Positions 1 through 6,730 are shown, numbered from the stretch's first letter. The stretch is 7,632 nucleotides of DNA from Phenylobacterium sp. (GCA_019264505.1 JAHUZY010000465.1:1-7632), one strand, 5' to 3'. Program-made: numbers and translations. Notes: generated by a model from the sequence alone, not told the origin.

Positions 1-2
1 AC

Positions 3-1076
3 CTAAAGGACGCCGAAATGGTCCCGGACGAGGCCTGCGATGGCGTCGCCCACATCGCGGCGACTAGAGGTATCTGTCGGTGTCACGGCCATGCGGGCGA
101 GCACGGGAGCGTCCGCCTTTCGCGCGGCCCGGTCATAGGCCGGGTCATAGTGCAGGTCGATCAGGGCCTGGGCGAGATCGGCGAAGGCGCCGGCCGCGAT
201 CATGGCTCGCCAGGCCTCCCGCCGCTCTCGGCTGGGCGCCACGGGCAGCCGGTCGAAGGCCGCCTCGAGGGCGTCGACATCAGCGGAGATGTCGCCGTAG
301 GCGGCGGCGAGATACTGCGCGCGGCTGGCCTGGGGCGCCTCCAGCACGACGCGCGGCGCGCTCTGCATGGCGCGCCAGAGCACAGGCGGAGTCATCCGGT
401 CGCCGATCTTGCTGGCCTCGGCCTCCACGACGATCGGGCGGGTGAGGTCCAGACCGTCCAGGACCTGAAGCAGGCGGGACTCAAACAGCTTCTGGCTCGG
501 CTGGGGCCTGCCGGCCAGGGCGCCGAACAGGGAGCCGCGATGCGCGGCCAGTCCCTCCAGGTCGATGGTCTGGACGCCCATCCCGGCCAGCTCATGCAGA
601 ACTTCGGTCTTGGCCGACCCCGTATGGCCGTCGATCAGCAGGAGCTTCAGATCGAGGACGGTGTCGTACAGCCTGGCGGTCACCAGGCGGCGATAGGTGC
701 GATAGCCGCCGCGCAGCAGGGTCACAGGCCATCCCACCTGGGACAGGATCGTCGCCATGGCTTCAGACCGTTGCCCGCCGCGCCAGCAGTAGATCAGCGG
801 GCGAAAGCTGGCTGGCCGGTCGGCCAGGGCGGTCTCCAGATGCAGCGCGATGTTGCGGGCCACATGGGCGGCCCCGATCCGGCGGGCCAGGAAGCGGGAC
901 TCCTGAACATAGATGGTCCCCACCTGCGCCCGTTGCTGGTCATCCAGCACCGGCAGGTTTTCGGCGCCGGGCAGGTGGTCGAGGGCGAACTCGGCGGGGC
1001 TGCGCACATCGATGACCGCGTCATAGCGGGCCAAGTCGGCGGCGCTCACCGCCTCGGTCACGTCAAATCCTGGCAT
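3..1076 (-). CDS. mnmH: tRNA 2-selenouridine synthase MnmH (SelU/YbbB)
   Basis: By family, this cytoplasmic enzyme replaces sulfur with selenium at the wobble 2-thiouridine of tRNAs for Lys, Glu and Gln, using selenophosphate, through a geranylated intermediate. The product is 357 aa, close to the usual family length. An N-terminal rhodanese domain (about residues 15-130) contains IDVRSPAEF and the catalytic loop YCWRGGQRS; its cysteine, C97, matches the essential Cys97 of the E. coli enzyme. A P-loop follows at residues 150-157 (GHTGSAKT), then DLEGLAAHRGS at 172-182, also conserved in YbbB. The ATG at 1074-1076 is chosen because the protein then begins like known homologues and a GGAGG lies 11 nt upstream. 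The frame stays open further upstream, but that part is antisense to selD. The stop is TAG at 3-5. The gene is divergent from selD, which supplies its substrate. Identification is firm; the start is very likely. Confidence 0.96.
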   Translation of the reverse strand: MPGFDVTEAVSAADLARYDAVIDVRSPAEFALDHLPGAENLPVLDDQQRAQVGTIYVQESRFLARRIGAAHVARNIALHLETALADRPASFRPLIYCWRGGQRSEAMATILSQVGWPVTLLRGGYRTYRRLVTARLYDTVLDLKLLLIDGHTGSAKTEVLHELAGMGVQTIDLEGLAAHRGSLFGALAGRPQPSQKLFESRLLQVLDGLDLTRPIVVEAEASKIGDRMTPPVLWRAMQSAPRVVLEAPQASRAQYLAAAYGDISADVDALEAAFDRLPVAPSRERREAWRAMIAAGAFADLAQALIDLHYDPAYDRAARKADAPVLARMAVTPTDTSSRRDVGDAIAGLVRDHFGVL

Positions 1077-1084
1077 ACGCGCTC

Positions 1085-1108
1085 TTGCCTCCGCCCCGGT
1101 GCTATACA
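1085..1108 (+). promoter_or_regulatory. candidate promoter for selD
   Basis: TTGCCTC at 1085-1091 and GCTATAC at 1101-1107 resemble the Caulobacter housekeeping promoter pattern (TTGACGS, 10-14 bp, GCTANAWC). The gap is 9 bp, just short of that range, and the spacing is too short for a classical E. coli sigma-70 promoter. The site lies in the only non-coding DNA between the divergent starts and would give selD a leader of about 30 nt. The TATA core also reads as a weak -10 on the other strand (TATAGC), so it may serve mnmH too. This is pattern matching only. Confidence 0.35.
1088..1092 (-). promoter_or_regulatory. Shine-Dalgarno site of mnmH
   Basis: The minus strand reads GGAGG here, 11 nt upstream of the ATG at 1074-1076. 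The spacing is slightly long but acceptable. It supports this start over the much longer frame that continues through the selD region. Confidence 0.6.
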
Positions 1109-1114
1109 ACGAAC

Positions 1115-1127
1115 CGAAGACCCTTCG
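1115..1127. repeat. short inverted repeat in the selD leader
   Basis: CGAAG and CTTCG form a perfect 5-bp inverted repeat around a 3-nt centre (ACC). It sits between the candidate -10 element and the selD Shine-Dalgarno site. It could be a small leader hairpin or a half-size operator, but a repeat this short can occur by chance, and no T-run follows. Confidence 0.3.
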
Positions 1128-1131
1128 ACAC

Positions 1132-1140
1132 AAGGACGAG
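1132..1140 (+). promoter_or_regulatory. Shine-Dalgarno site of selD
   Basis: AAGGACGAG is a purine-rich stretch whose AAGGA core ends 9 nt before the ATG at 1146-1148. It fixes the selD start, since the reading frame stays open for more than 1.1 kb upstream through DNA antisense to mnmH. Confidence 0.65.
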
Positions 1141-1145
1141 ACCCG

Positions 1146-2189
1146 ATGGCGCAGCAGGTGCGGTTGACCGATCTGGCCCATGGCGGCGGCTGCGGCTGCA
1201 AGCTGTCGCCTGCCGTCCTGCGGGAGATCCTGGCAGGCGTGCCGCAGGCCGCCCTGTTCCCTAACCTGATGGTGGGAACGGAGACCTCCGATGATGCGGC
1301 GGTCTGGCGGCTGAACGATCAGCAGGCGCTGGTGGCGACCACCGACTTCTTCATGCCGGTGGTGGATGATCCCTACGACTTCGGCCGCATCGCCGCGACC
1401 AATGCGATCTCCGACGTCTACGCTATGGGGGCGACCCCGATCTTTGCGCTGGCCATCGTCGGCATGCCGATCGGCAAGCTGTCGACCGAGCAGATTTCCG
1501 GAATCCTGGCGGGCGGGGCGGCGGTGTGCGCCACCGCCGGCATCCCGGTCGCCGGCGGTCACTCCATCGACAGCGTCGAGCCGATCTATGGGCTGGTGGC
1601 CCTGGGCCTCGTCCATCCGGACCGGGTGATGACCAATCGCACGGCCAAGGCCGGAGACATCCTGCTGCTCACCAAGGGGCTCGGCGTCGGCGTGCTCAGC
1701 GCGGCCTTCAAGCAGCAGAGGCTGGACACGGCCGGTTACGGCGCCCTGATCGCTTCCACCACACAGCTCAACCGGATCGGCGCCGAGCTGGGCGGGTTCG
1801 CCGGCGTGCATGCGGTGACAGATGTCACGGGCTTCGGCCTTTTGGGTCACACCCTGGAAATGTGCCGTGGCGCGGGCCTCGCCGCCGAGATCCGCGCCGA
1901 GGCGCCGGTCCTGCTGAGCGGTGTGGAGGCCCTTTCCCAGGCCGGCGTTCGCACCGGCGCGTCTGGGCGCAACTGGGCGAGCTATGGGGAGGCGGTGCGC
2001 CTGCCCGATAACTTCCCCGAATGGCGTCGCGATATCCTGTGTGATCCCCAGACCAGCGGCGGTCTGCTGATCGCCCTGGATGAGGCCGCACTGCCGGCTG
2101 TCATGGCGCGGCTCGGCGAACTGGGCGCGGAGTTGGCGGCGGTCGTCGGGCGGATGGTCGCCGGCGCGCCCTCAGTCTCGGTGGTCTGA
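1146..2189 (+). CDS. selD: selenophosphate synthetase SelD (selenide, water dikinase)
   Basis: By family, SelD converts selenide and ATP to selenophosphate, AMP and phosphate in the cytoplasm; selenophosphate is the selenium donor for 2-selenouridine and selenocysteine. The product is 347 aa, the normal full length. The N-terminal glycine-rich loop is HGGGCGCK, with C16, C18 and K19; C16 and K19 correspond to the essential Cys17 and Lys20 of E. coli SelD. Other family blocks are DDAAV (49-53), TTDFF (65-69), GGHSID (137-142), TDVTGFGLLGH (225-235) and DPQTSGG (300-306). The nucleophile codon is cysteine (TGC), so this SelD is not itself a selenoprotein. The ATG has a good Shine-Dalgarno site and aligns with the E. 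coli start. The neighbour mnmH is a direct user of the product. The last 18 nt overlap the 3' end of the convergent ATPase gene. Identification is firm. Confidence 0.98.
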   Translation: MAQQVRLTDLAHGGGCGCKLSPAVLREILAGVPQAALFPNLMVGTETSDDAAVWRLNDQQALVATTDFFMPVVDDPYDFGRIAATNAISDVYAMGATPIFALAIVGMPIGKLSTEQISGILAGGAAVCATAGIPVAGGHSIDSVEPIYGLVALGLVHPDRVMTNRTAKAGDILLLTKGLGVGVLSAAFKQQRLDTAGYGALIASTTQLNRIGAELGGFAGVHAVTDVTGFGLLGHTLEMCRGAGLAAEIRAEAPVLLSGVEALSQAGVRTGASGRNWASYGEAVRLPDNFPEWRRDILCDPQTSGGLLIALDEAALPAVMARLGELGAELAAVVGRMVAGAPSVSVV

Positions 2190-2876
2190 TCCTTCGTCCT
2201 GCGCCTGGACCCGACCGTCCACCAGCTGGATCCGCCGGCTGCAGCGGGCGGCGACATGTTCGTCATGAGTGCAGATCAGGAAGGTCCCGCCGTCCTCGCG
2301 GTTGACCTCCTCCATCAGGTCCAGGACCTGGCCGGCCGACCGCAGGTCGAGATTGCCGGTGGGTTCGTCGGCGATCACCAGGTCGGGCTTGTTCATCAGG
2401 GCCCGGGCGATGGCCACCCTCTGCTTCTGCCCTCCCGAAAGCCGGGTGGCGGGGAAGTCCGCGCGGTCGGCCAGGCCCACCCGGTCCAGCAGGGACAGGG
2501 CGCGTCTGCGCATCTCCGGCGAAATCCCTCCCGCCGGCGCCGCGGCAGGGAAGGCGACGTTCTCCATGGCCGAGAAGTCCGGCAGCAGATGGTGGAACTG
2601 GAAGACAAAGCCCAGGCGCTGGTTGCGGAACGCCGCCCGCGCCCTTTCGCTCATACCTTCGACGCGCTGGCCGGCGATCTCGATTTCGCCCGCCGTGGGT
2701 CGCAACAGAAGCCCCAGGATCGAGAGCAGGGTGGACTTGCCCGACCCGGAGGCGCCCACCAGCGCCACAAGCTCGCCGGTCTCCAGCGCCACGTCGATGC
2801 CGCGCAGCACCTCGGTCTCCTCGTCGCCGTTGCGGAAGGTCATGACCACCCCGCGCGCCTGCAGAACCCGGCTCAT
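2172..2876 (-). CDS. LolD-like ABC transporter ATP-binding protein
   Basis: This is the 234-aa cytoplasmic ATPase of the exporter encoded just upstream. Motifs in order: Walker A at 41-49 (GASGSGKST), Q-loop at Q93, signature LSGGQ at 146-150, Walker B ending in D170-E171, D-loop GNLD at 174-177 and switch histidine H204. The stretch after the Q-loop, FQFHHLLPDF followed by ENV, is a hallmark of LolD, the ATPase of the lipoprotein-releasing LolCDE complex, rather than of MacB. The ATG at 2874-2876 is chosen because it overlaps the permease stop as ATGA and has a GGAGG (2887-2891) 10 nt upstream. An in-frame extension to 3071 lies inside the permease gene and is rejected. The TGA stop lies within the end of selD, on the other strand. 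The ABC-ATPase call is certain. The substrate is unknown, and the companion adaptor protein argues against a plain LolD. Confidence 0.93.
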   Translation of the reverse strand: MSRVLQARGVVMTFRNGDEETEVLRGIDVALETGELVALVGASGSGKSTLLSILGLLLRPTAGEIEIAGQRVEGMSERARAAFRNQRLGFVFQFHHLLPDFSAMENVAFPAAAPAGGISPEMRRRALSLLDRVGLADRADFPATRLSGGQKQRVAIARALMNKPDLVIADEPTGNLDLRSAGQVLDLMEEVNREDGGTFLICTHDEHVAARCSRRIQLVDGRVQAQDEGSDHRD

Positions 2877-4081
2877 TGCTGGATCGCCTCCAAGGGATCG
2901 ATCCGCGAGGCTGACCTCGCCGGAAAGGCCGAGGCCAGCACCGCGCCAAGGGTGGTCAGGATCAGCACCGCAACATAGCCGCCCCTTTCCGGCGCGATCG
3001 GCAGGGGCGCATTTCCCTCCGCATCGGTCAGGGAGGCCAGAAAGGTGCAGAGCCCATAGCCGCTGACGCAACCAAGCAGTCCGCCCGCCAGCCCGATCAG
3101 CAGGCCCTGCAGCATGAAGACCGCCACGATGAAGCCGCCGGATATGCCGAAGGCGCGCATGATTCCCACCTCGCTGCGCCGCCGATAGGCCGACAGGACC
3201 AGCGCGCTGGCCACCCCGATGACGATGGAGATCAGCGAGAAGAGCTGGATCAGGGTCCCGGTCCGCCCCTGGGCCTCCAGAGCGTCCTCCAGGTTCAGGT
3301 TCTTTTCCTGCCAGGGGGTGGCGCGCAGGCCCGTGGCGCCGGCCAGGAAGTCGGCCACCTCACGCGCCCGCCCCGGATCATCCAGCTTGATCTCGATATT
3401 GGTCACCCCTTCGGGCAGGTCGAACAGGGGCCGGGCGGTCTGCAGGGACAGGAAGGCGACCCGGGAATCCAGGCTCTGCAGGCCGGTCTTGAACACGCCG
3501 CGCACGGTCAGCAGGCGCTCGCCGCCCCGGTCGGTGCGCAGCAGCACCGGCTGGCCGGCGGTCAGGCCCAGGTCCTCAGCGAGCTGCGTCCCGATCAGCA
3601 GGCCGTCGGCCCCCAGCGCCCCCTGGCCTGAGACCAGGTTCGGGGTGATCGGGGTGATGGCGTCGAGACCTTCCGGTTCAAGTCCAGTGACCGAGACCGG
3701 CTGGACCGCCTCACCCTTGACCAGGAAGGCGTTGCCGCTGATCTGCGGGCTGAGCGCCGAGACCCCCGGCTGGCGGGTGATCAGTTCGGCGGTGGAGCGC
3801 CAGGCGCGGATCTGGCGGCGCTGGAACGTGGAGACCAGGGCCACCCCTTCGGTGCGAACCGCCTCGTCTCCCGTCAGGATTTCCGCCAGCCGGGTGGGGG
3901 GCTCCAGGGTCACATGGGCGCTGTTGGCGGTGACCTGATCGGTCAGCCGGATGGCGAGCCCCTCGATCAGGGCGGTGATGAAGATGAAGACGGTGACCCC
4001 CAGCGCCACGCCGGTGACCAGGAGGACGGTCTGGGCGGGGTTGGAGGTCAGGTAGCGCCGGGCCACCTTGAGGGCGAACAT
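2873..4081 (-). CDS. FtsX/LolE-family ABC transporter permease
   Basis: This 402-aa inner-membrane subunit has the FtsX/MacB/LolC-E layout. One N-terminal membrane segment (about 16-40) is followed by a large periplasmic domain (about 41-275) and three C-terminal segments (about 278-300, 313-350 and 369-390). After the second segment comes a basic stretch, YRRRSEVGIMRAFG (299-312), the expected coupling helix that contacts the ATPase. The C-terminus IDPLEAIQQ resembles the conserved tail of LolE/MacB permeases. Its ATG lies 3 nt after the adaptor stop and its TGA overlaps the ATPase start. A single permease gene with one ATPase implies a homodimeric permease, as in MacB-type exporters, whereas LolCDE usually uses LolC plus LolE. 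By family, such proteins move substrate in or from the periplasm by mechanotransmission rather than across the inner membrane. The substrate is not evident. Confidence 0.93.
   Translation of the reverse strand: MFALKVARRYLTSNPAQTVLLVTGVALGVTVFIFITALIEGLAIRLTDQVTANSAHVTLEPPTRLAEILTGDEAVRTEGVALVSTFQRRQIRAWRSTAELITRQPGVSALSPQISGNAFLVKGEAVQPVSVTGLEPEGLDAITPITPNLVSGQGALGADGLLIGTQLAEDLGLTAGQPVLLRTDRGGERLLTVRGVFKTGLQSLDSRVAFLSLQTARPLFDLPEGVTNIEIKLDDPGRAREVADFLAGATGLRATPWQEKNLNLEDALEAQGRTGTLIQLFSLISIVIGVASALVLSAYRRRSEVGIMRAFGISGGFIVAVFMLQGLLIGLAGGLLGCVSGYGLCTFLASLTDAEGNAPLPIAPERGGYVAVLILTTLGAVLASAFPARSASRIDPLEAIQQ
2887..2891 (-). promoter_or_regulatory. Shine-Dalgarno site of the ATPase gene
   Basis: The minus strand reads GGAGG inside the 3' end of the permease gene, 10 nt before the ATPase ATG. 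It shows that the ATPase start is at 2876 and that translation need not depend only on the ATGA coupling. Confidence 0.55.
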
Positions 4082-4084
4082 GGC

Positions 4085-5161
4085 TCAGCCCGCATCCGGA
4101 GGCGAAACCGGACGGACCGTGTCGCCCGGGCGCAGGTCGGCGGGGTTCAGCACCACGCGGTCGCCGGCCGCCAGACCCTGCTCGATGATCGCGCCCTGGG
4201 AGGGCCAGCGGGCGATGACGACGTCGCGGGCCAAGATGACGTCGTCGGCGCCGACCACATAGGCCTTGGGCGAAGTCGTGGCGTCGACTACCGCCTGGCG
4301 GGGGATGACCAGGGCGCCTTGGCGAACCTCGACGACGATGGTGACGTCCACTGAGCGGCCGGGCGCCAGGTCGGCGCCGGACTGTGGCCTGACCTTGACC
4401 TGACGGCCGCCGGTGGAGGAATCGACCTTGGGCGAAACCTCGCTGACCACGGCGGCGAACCGGGCCTCCGCCCCCGAGGCGGCGGCGCGGGCCTCCATCC
4501 CTGGCCGCAGGGCGTCGGCATAGGCCTCGTCCACCTCGGCTAGGATTTCAAAGCCCTCAAGGGAGCCCAGTTCGAACAGGGTGGTGGTGGGGGTGACCAC
4601 CTGGCCGCTGTCGATCGGCCGCACCAGAATCACCCCAGCCATGGGGGCGCGGACGATGAATTCGCGGCTGCGTGCGGCGGACGCCCGGGCTGTCGCCTGG
4701 GCGGCGGCGACCGCGGCCTCGGCTGACCGCAGTCTGGCGCGGGCCTGGTCCAGGGCGGCCTGGGCGGCGAACCCCTGACGGGTCAGGGTCTCGGTGCGCT
4801 GATAGGCCAGCCTGGCCTCGGCGGCCTCTGCCTGGGTGGCGCGGGCCCGGGCCGCGTCAGCCTCGGTCTGGGCCTCTTCCACCGCAGCGCGGATGAGGGC
4901 GAGCGGCTGGCCCTCGACCACCTGATCCCCGTCATCGGCCAGCAGTTCGATCACCTGCCCGGGATTGGGCGACCGCACCTCCACCAGGTCCAGGGGCCGC
5001 ACCCGGCCGACCACGGCCAGCACCAGTTCGGTCGTCTCCGGACGCGCCGTCAGAACCTGAACTTCCGGCGGTCGGCGGCTCAGCACCAGGGCGACGATAG
5101 CGACGGCGGCCAGCAGGAGGATGACGGCGCCAAGCCGCAGCCGCTTTGCGTTTGCGCTCAT
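4085..5161 (-). CDS. HlyD/MacA-type periplasmic adaptor (membrane fusion protein)
   Basis: This 358-aa adaptor would link the inner-membrane permease to an outer-membrane channel. A basic N-terminus and one hydrophobic segment (about 10-28) act as an uncleaved anchor. The first lipoyl half-motif is at about 60-92, an Ala/Glu/Gln/Arg-rich coiled-coil hairpin at about 92-167, and the second lipoyl half at about 168-200 (RAPMAGVILV, then GQVV). Beta-barrel and membrane-proximal regions follow, including VIPRQAV at 295-301. The ATG at 5159-5161 is chosen because it overlaps the upstream EVE stop as ATGA and is followed at once by a sensible anchor. A start at 5209 would lie inside the EVE gene. 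No good Shine-Dalgarno site precedes it, so translation is probably coupled to the EVE gene. No outer-membrane channel gene is present in the window; a TolC-type partner elsewhere is inferred. Confidence 0.92.
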   Translation of the reverse strand: MSANAKRLRLGAVILLLAAVAIVALVLSRRPPEVQVLTARPETTELVLAVVGRVRPLDLVEVRSPNPGQVIELLADDGDQVVEGQPLALIRAAVEEAQTEADAARARATQAEAAEARLAYQRTETLTRQGFAAQAALDQARARLRSAEAAVAAAQATARASAARSREFIVRAPMAGVILVRPIDSGQVVTPTTTLFELGSLEGFEILAEVDEAYADALRPGMEARAAASGAEARFAAVVSEVSPKVDSSTGGRQVKVRPQSGADLAPGRSVDVTIVVEVRQGALVIPRQAVVDATTSPKAYVVGADDVILARDVVIARWPSQGAIIEQGLAAGDRVVLNPADLRPGDTVRPVSPPDAG

Positions 5162-5589
5162 TGCGAAGCCGGCTGGTCGGCGGCGACAGCGGCTAGAATG
5201 TGCGCCCATTCTTCTTCAGTGACGGGCTGCACCGACAGGCGGAAGGATGTGACCAGGGACATCCCTTTCAAGGCGGGGTCGGCCTTGGCCTCGGCCAGGG
5301 TGAAGGGGCGGGGCAGGGGTTCGACGGCCTGCACATCGACGCAGACAAAGACACCCTTGGGATCGGTGGGGTCGGGATAGGCCTCGGCGATCACCTCGCA
5401 GACGCCGACGATCTCCTTGCCGGCCTGGGAGTGATAGAAGAACGCCTGATCGCCACGCTTCATGGCCATCATGTTGAGCTTGGCGGTGTGGTTGCGGACC
5501 CCGTTCCAGGGTTCTCCCTCCGCGCCGCGGGCGACGAGATCGTTCCAGGAGAACACGTCCGGTTCGGACTTCAGCAGCCAATAGGCCAT
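5158..5589 (-). CDS. EVE-domain protein (PUA-like fold)
   Basis: This 143-aa protein is essentially one EVE domain, the size of stand-alone bacterial members related to human THYN1. Family blocks: YWLLKSEPDVFSW at 3-15, PWNGVRNHTAKLNM at 27-40, GDQAFFYHS at 46-54, GKEIVGVCEV at 57-66 and DVQAV near 85-89, then LSVQPVTEEEW at 118-128. EVE domains share the PUA/YTH-like fold and are thought to bind modified bases in RNA or DNA; the ligand here is unknown. No signal peptide or membrane segment is seen, so it should be cytoplasmic. The ATG at 5587-5589 is chosen because GGAG lies 6 nt upstream (5596-5599) and homologues begin with the Met-Ala-Tyr-Trp-Leu pattern. A GTG four codons earlier overlaps that site. 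It is the first gene of a block coupled by an ATGA overlap to the adaptor gene. Any functional link with export is uncertain. Confidence 0.92.
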   Translation of the reverse strand: MAYWLLKSEPDVFSWNDLVARGAEGEPWNGVRNHTAKLNMMAMKRGDQAFFYHSQAGKEIVGVCEVIAEAYPDPTDPKGVFVCVDVQAVEPLPRPFTLAEAKADPALKGMSLVTSFRLSVQPVTEEEWAHILAAVAADQPASQ

Positions 5590-5641
5590 GGCGCACTCCA
5601 CATCTTGGTCCAGCAGTCTAGCTCAGGGACAGAGGCAGGAC
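5590..5641 (-). promoter_or_regulatory. 52-bp spacer: ribosome site and possible weak promoter for the EVE operon
   Basis: This is the only gap in the minus-strand run wide enough for a control site. GGAG at 5596-5599 is a good Shine-Dalgarno site for the EVE gene. The minus-strand octamer GCTAGACT at 5615-5622 partly matches the Caulobacter -10 pattern GCTANAWC, but no convincing -35 partner is seen. There is no clear stem-loop plus T-run, so read-through from the attH-like gene is plausible. The Shine-Dalgarno call is sound; the promoter is speculative. Confidence 0.3.
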
Positions 5642-6730
5642 CTAGAGCGCCAGCGGGGCGTCATAGCCCGTCAGCTCAAGATAGCCTCGCCCACCTTCGG
5701 TGCGCACCGCCCCTTCCCAATAGACCGGGCCGACCGGCCGGCTGTCGAGTTCCTGATCATCGAACAGGGGCTCCAGCCGCCAGACCCGGGGACCGGCCGG
5801 CGTCCGCACCTGGATGTCCCGGGCGATCGGATAGCGGGCGCCGGTGCGCGGGGAGCGCCACTGCCGCCGGGTCACGAACCGGACATCGCCGGGGGCGAAA
5901 ATGGTCGTCCGCCCATCGGCGCCGCGCAGGGAGCCCCCGGCCCAGACCGCCTGGCCCTGCTCATCGCGCACCTGGAAGGCGGTCAGGGCGCCGCCGCCGT
6001 CCAGATTGATCCCTGCCCAGTCCCAGCCGACCGCCCGAGCGTCCAGCAGGGTGGAGGACCATTCCTGATCCATCCAGGCCTCCCCGGTGACGGCGATGCG
6101 CCGCCCCTCCCGGGTCAGGGCGCCGCTGACCTTCAGGTGCGGCAGGCTGTAATAGTAGCTTGCCTGGTCGGCCCGCGGTCCCTTGCGGCTGAACCCCCGG
6201 TCACCCTGCAGCAAGGGCGGCTGTGTGGGGGCGAGGGAGAGGTCCAGGGCGAAGGCCTGATCGCCGGCCGAAGCCTTGAGCACGCCGCCAGCGTCCCGAC
6301 GCAGCCGCCAGTCGTCGAGGACCAGGTCCATGTCGCCGACCTTGGCCTCCGCCAGGCCAAAACCCGCCCGGGCGATGCGCTGGGCGTGGATCAGCCGGCC
6401 TACAGCGGGATCGGAGATGGCCGCATGGGCGAAGATCACCTGGGTGGGGGCGAATGCGCTGGGATTGCGGGTGTCGGCCCCGGTGCGGATCCGGAAGAAG
6501 GTGATCTGGAACCCGATCGGCTGGCCCTGCGCCTGCAGCCAGCCGGTGACGTACCACCACTCGGTCCGGAAATCGGGATGTGCGCCGTGATCGGCCGGGA
6601 AGGACAAGGGCCGGCCAGGCCGCACAGGGGCGAAGACCGGCGCGCCGGGCCTCTCCTGGGCCAGGCCCGGAACGGCAGGCAGAATCAGTCCAGCCCCCAG
6701 GAGACCGGCAAGGGCGCGACGGGGGATCAT
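5642..6730 (-). CDS. AttH/CrtC-type lipocalin-like secreted protein
   Basis: The 362-aa product has an N-terminal signal sequence: I2-P3 and R4-R5, a hydrophobic run to about residue 20, and a likely cleavage site after PGLA at 24. The adjacent arginines could suit the Tat route, but the motif is weak. The mature part shows the hallmarks of the AttH family (COG5621, often called predicted secreted hydrolase): FRTEWWYVTGWL (54-65), FQITFFR (74-80), HAAISD (102-107), YYYSLPHL (182-189), WMDQEWSS (219-226), WDWAGINLD (236-244) and EPLFDDQELD (320-329). The fold is a two-domain lipocalin-like barrel, so a hydrophobic ligand is plausible. The label carotenoid 1,2-hydratase would be over-annotation, as no carotenoid gene is nearby. 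The ATG at 6728-6730 is preferred: AGGA lies 6 nt upstream and the codon overlaps the permease stop as TGATG. A GTG one codon earlier is possible. It follows an FtsX-type permease, as in attEFGH-type loci. Confidence 0.9.
   Translation of the reverse strand: MIPRRALAGLLGAGLILPAVPGLAQERPGAPVFAPVRPGRPLSFPADHGAHPDFRTEWWYVTGWLQAQGQPIGFQITFFRIRTGADTRNPSAFAPTQVIFAHAAISDPAVGRLIHAQRIARAGFGLAEAKVGDMDLVLDDWRLRRDAGGVLKASAGDQAFALDLSLAPTQPPLLQGDRGFSRKGPRADQASYYYSLPHLKVSGALTREGRRIAVTGEAWMDQEWSSTLLDARAVGWDWAGINLDGGGALTAFQVRDEQGQAVWAGGSLRGADGRTTIFAPGDVRFVTRRQWRSPRTGARYPIARDIQVRTPAGPRVWRLEPLFDDQELDSRPVGPVYWEGAVRTEGGRGYLELTGYDAPLAL

Noticed and set aside
18..1145. Long in-frame upstream extension of selD on the plus strand
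   Set aside because: It is antisense to mnmH with low-complexity composition. The ATG at 1146 has a good Shine-Dalgarno site and matches the E. coli SelD start.
1186..1205. Selenocysteine codon in the SelD active site
   Set aside because: The codons read GGC TGC GGC TGC AAG, so both positions are cysteine and no UGA is present.
1077..1850. Long in-frame N-terminal extension of mnmH on the minus strand
   Set aside because: It is antisense to selD, has no domain likeness, and homologues start at the ATG at 1076, which has its own GGAGG. It is a GC-rich shadow frame.
2256..2978. 240-aa plus-strand open frame opposite the ATPase gene
   Set aside because: No recognisable domain or credible ribosome site. 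It mirrors the codon pattern of the ATPase gene on the other strand.
2877..3071. 65-residue N-terminal extension of the ATPase
   Set aside because: It lies within the permease gene in another frame and has no ABC-family likeness. The ATGA overlap and GGAGG support the start at 2876.
5590..5641. Intrinsic terminator after the AttH-type gene
   Set aside because: Only weak 4-bp pairings (GTCC with GGAC) are seen, with no following T-run.
5642..6730. Annotation as carotenoid 1,2-hydratase
   Set aside because: CrtC and AttH share a fold family, but the motifs fit the secreted AttH branch, there is a signal peptide, and no carotenoid genes are nearby.
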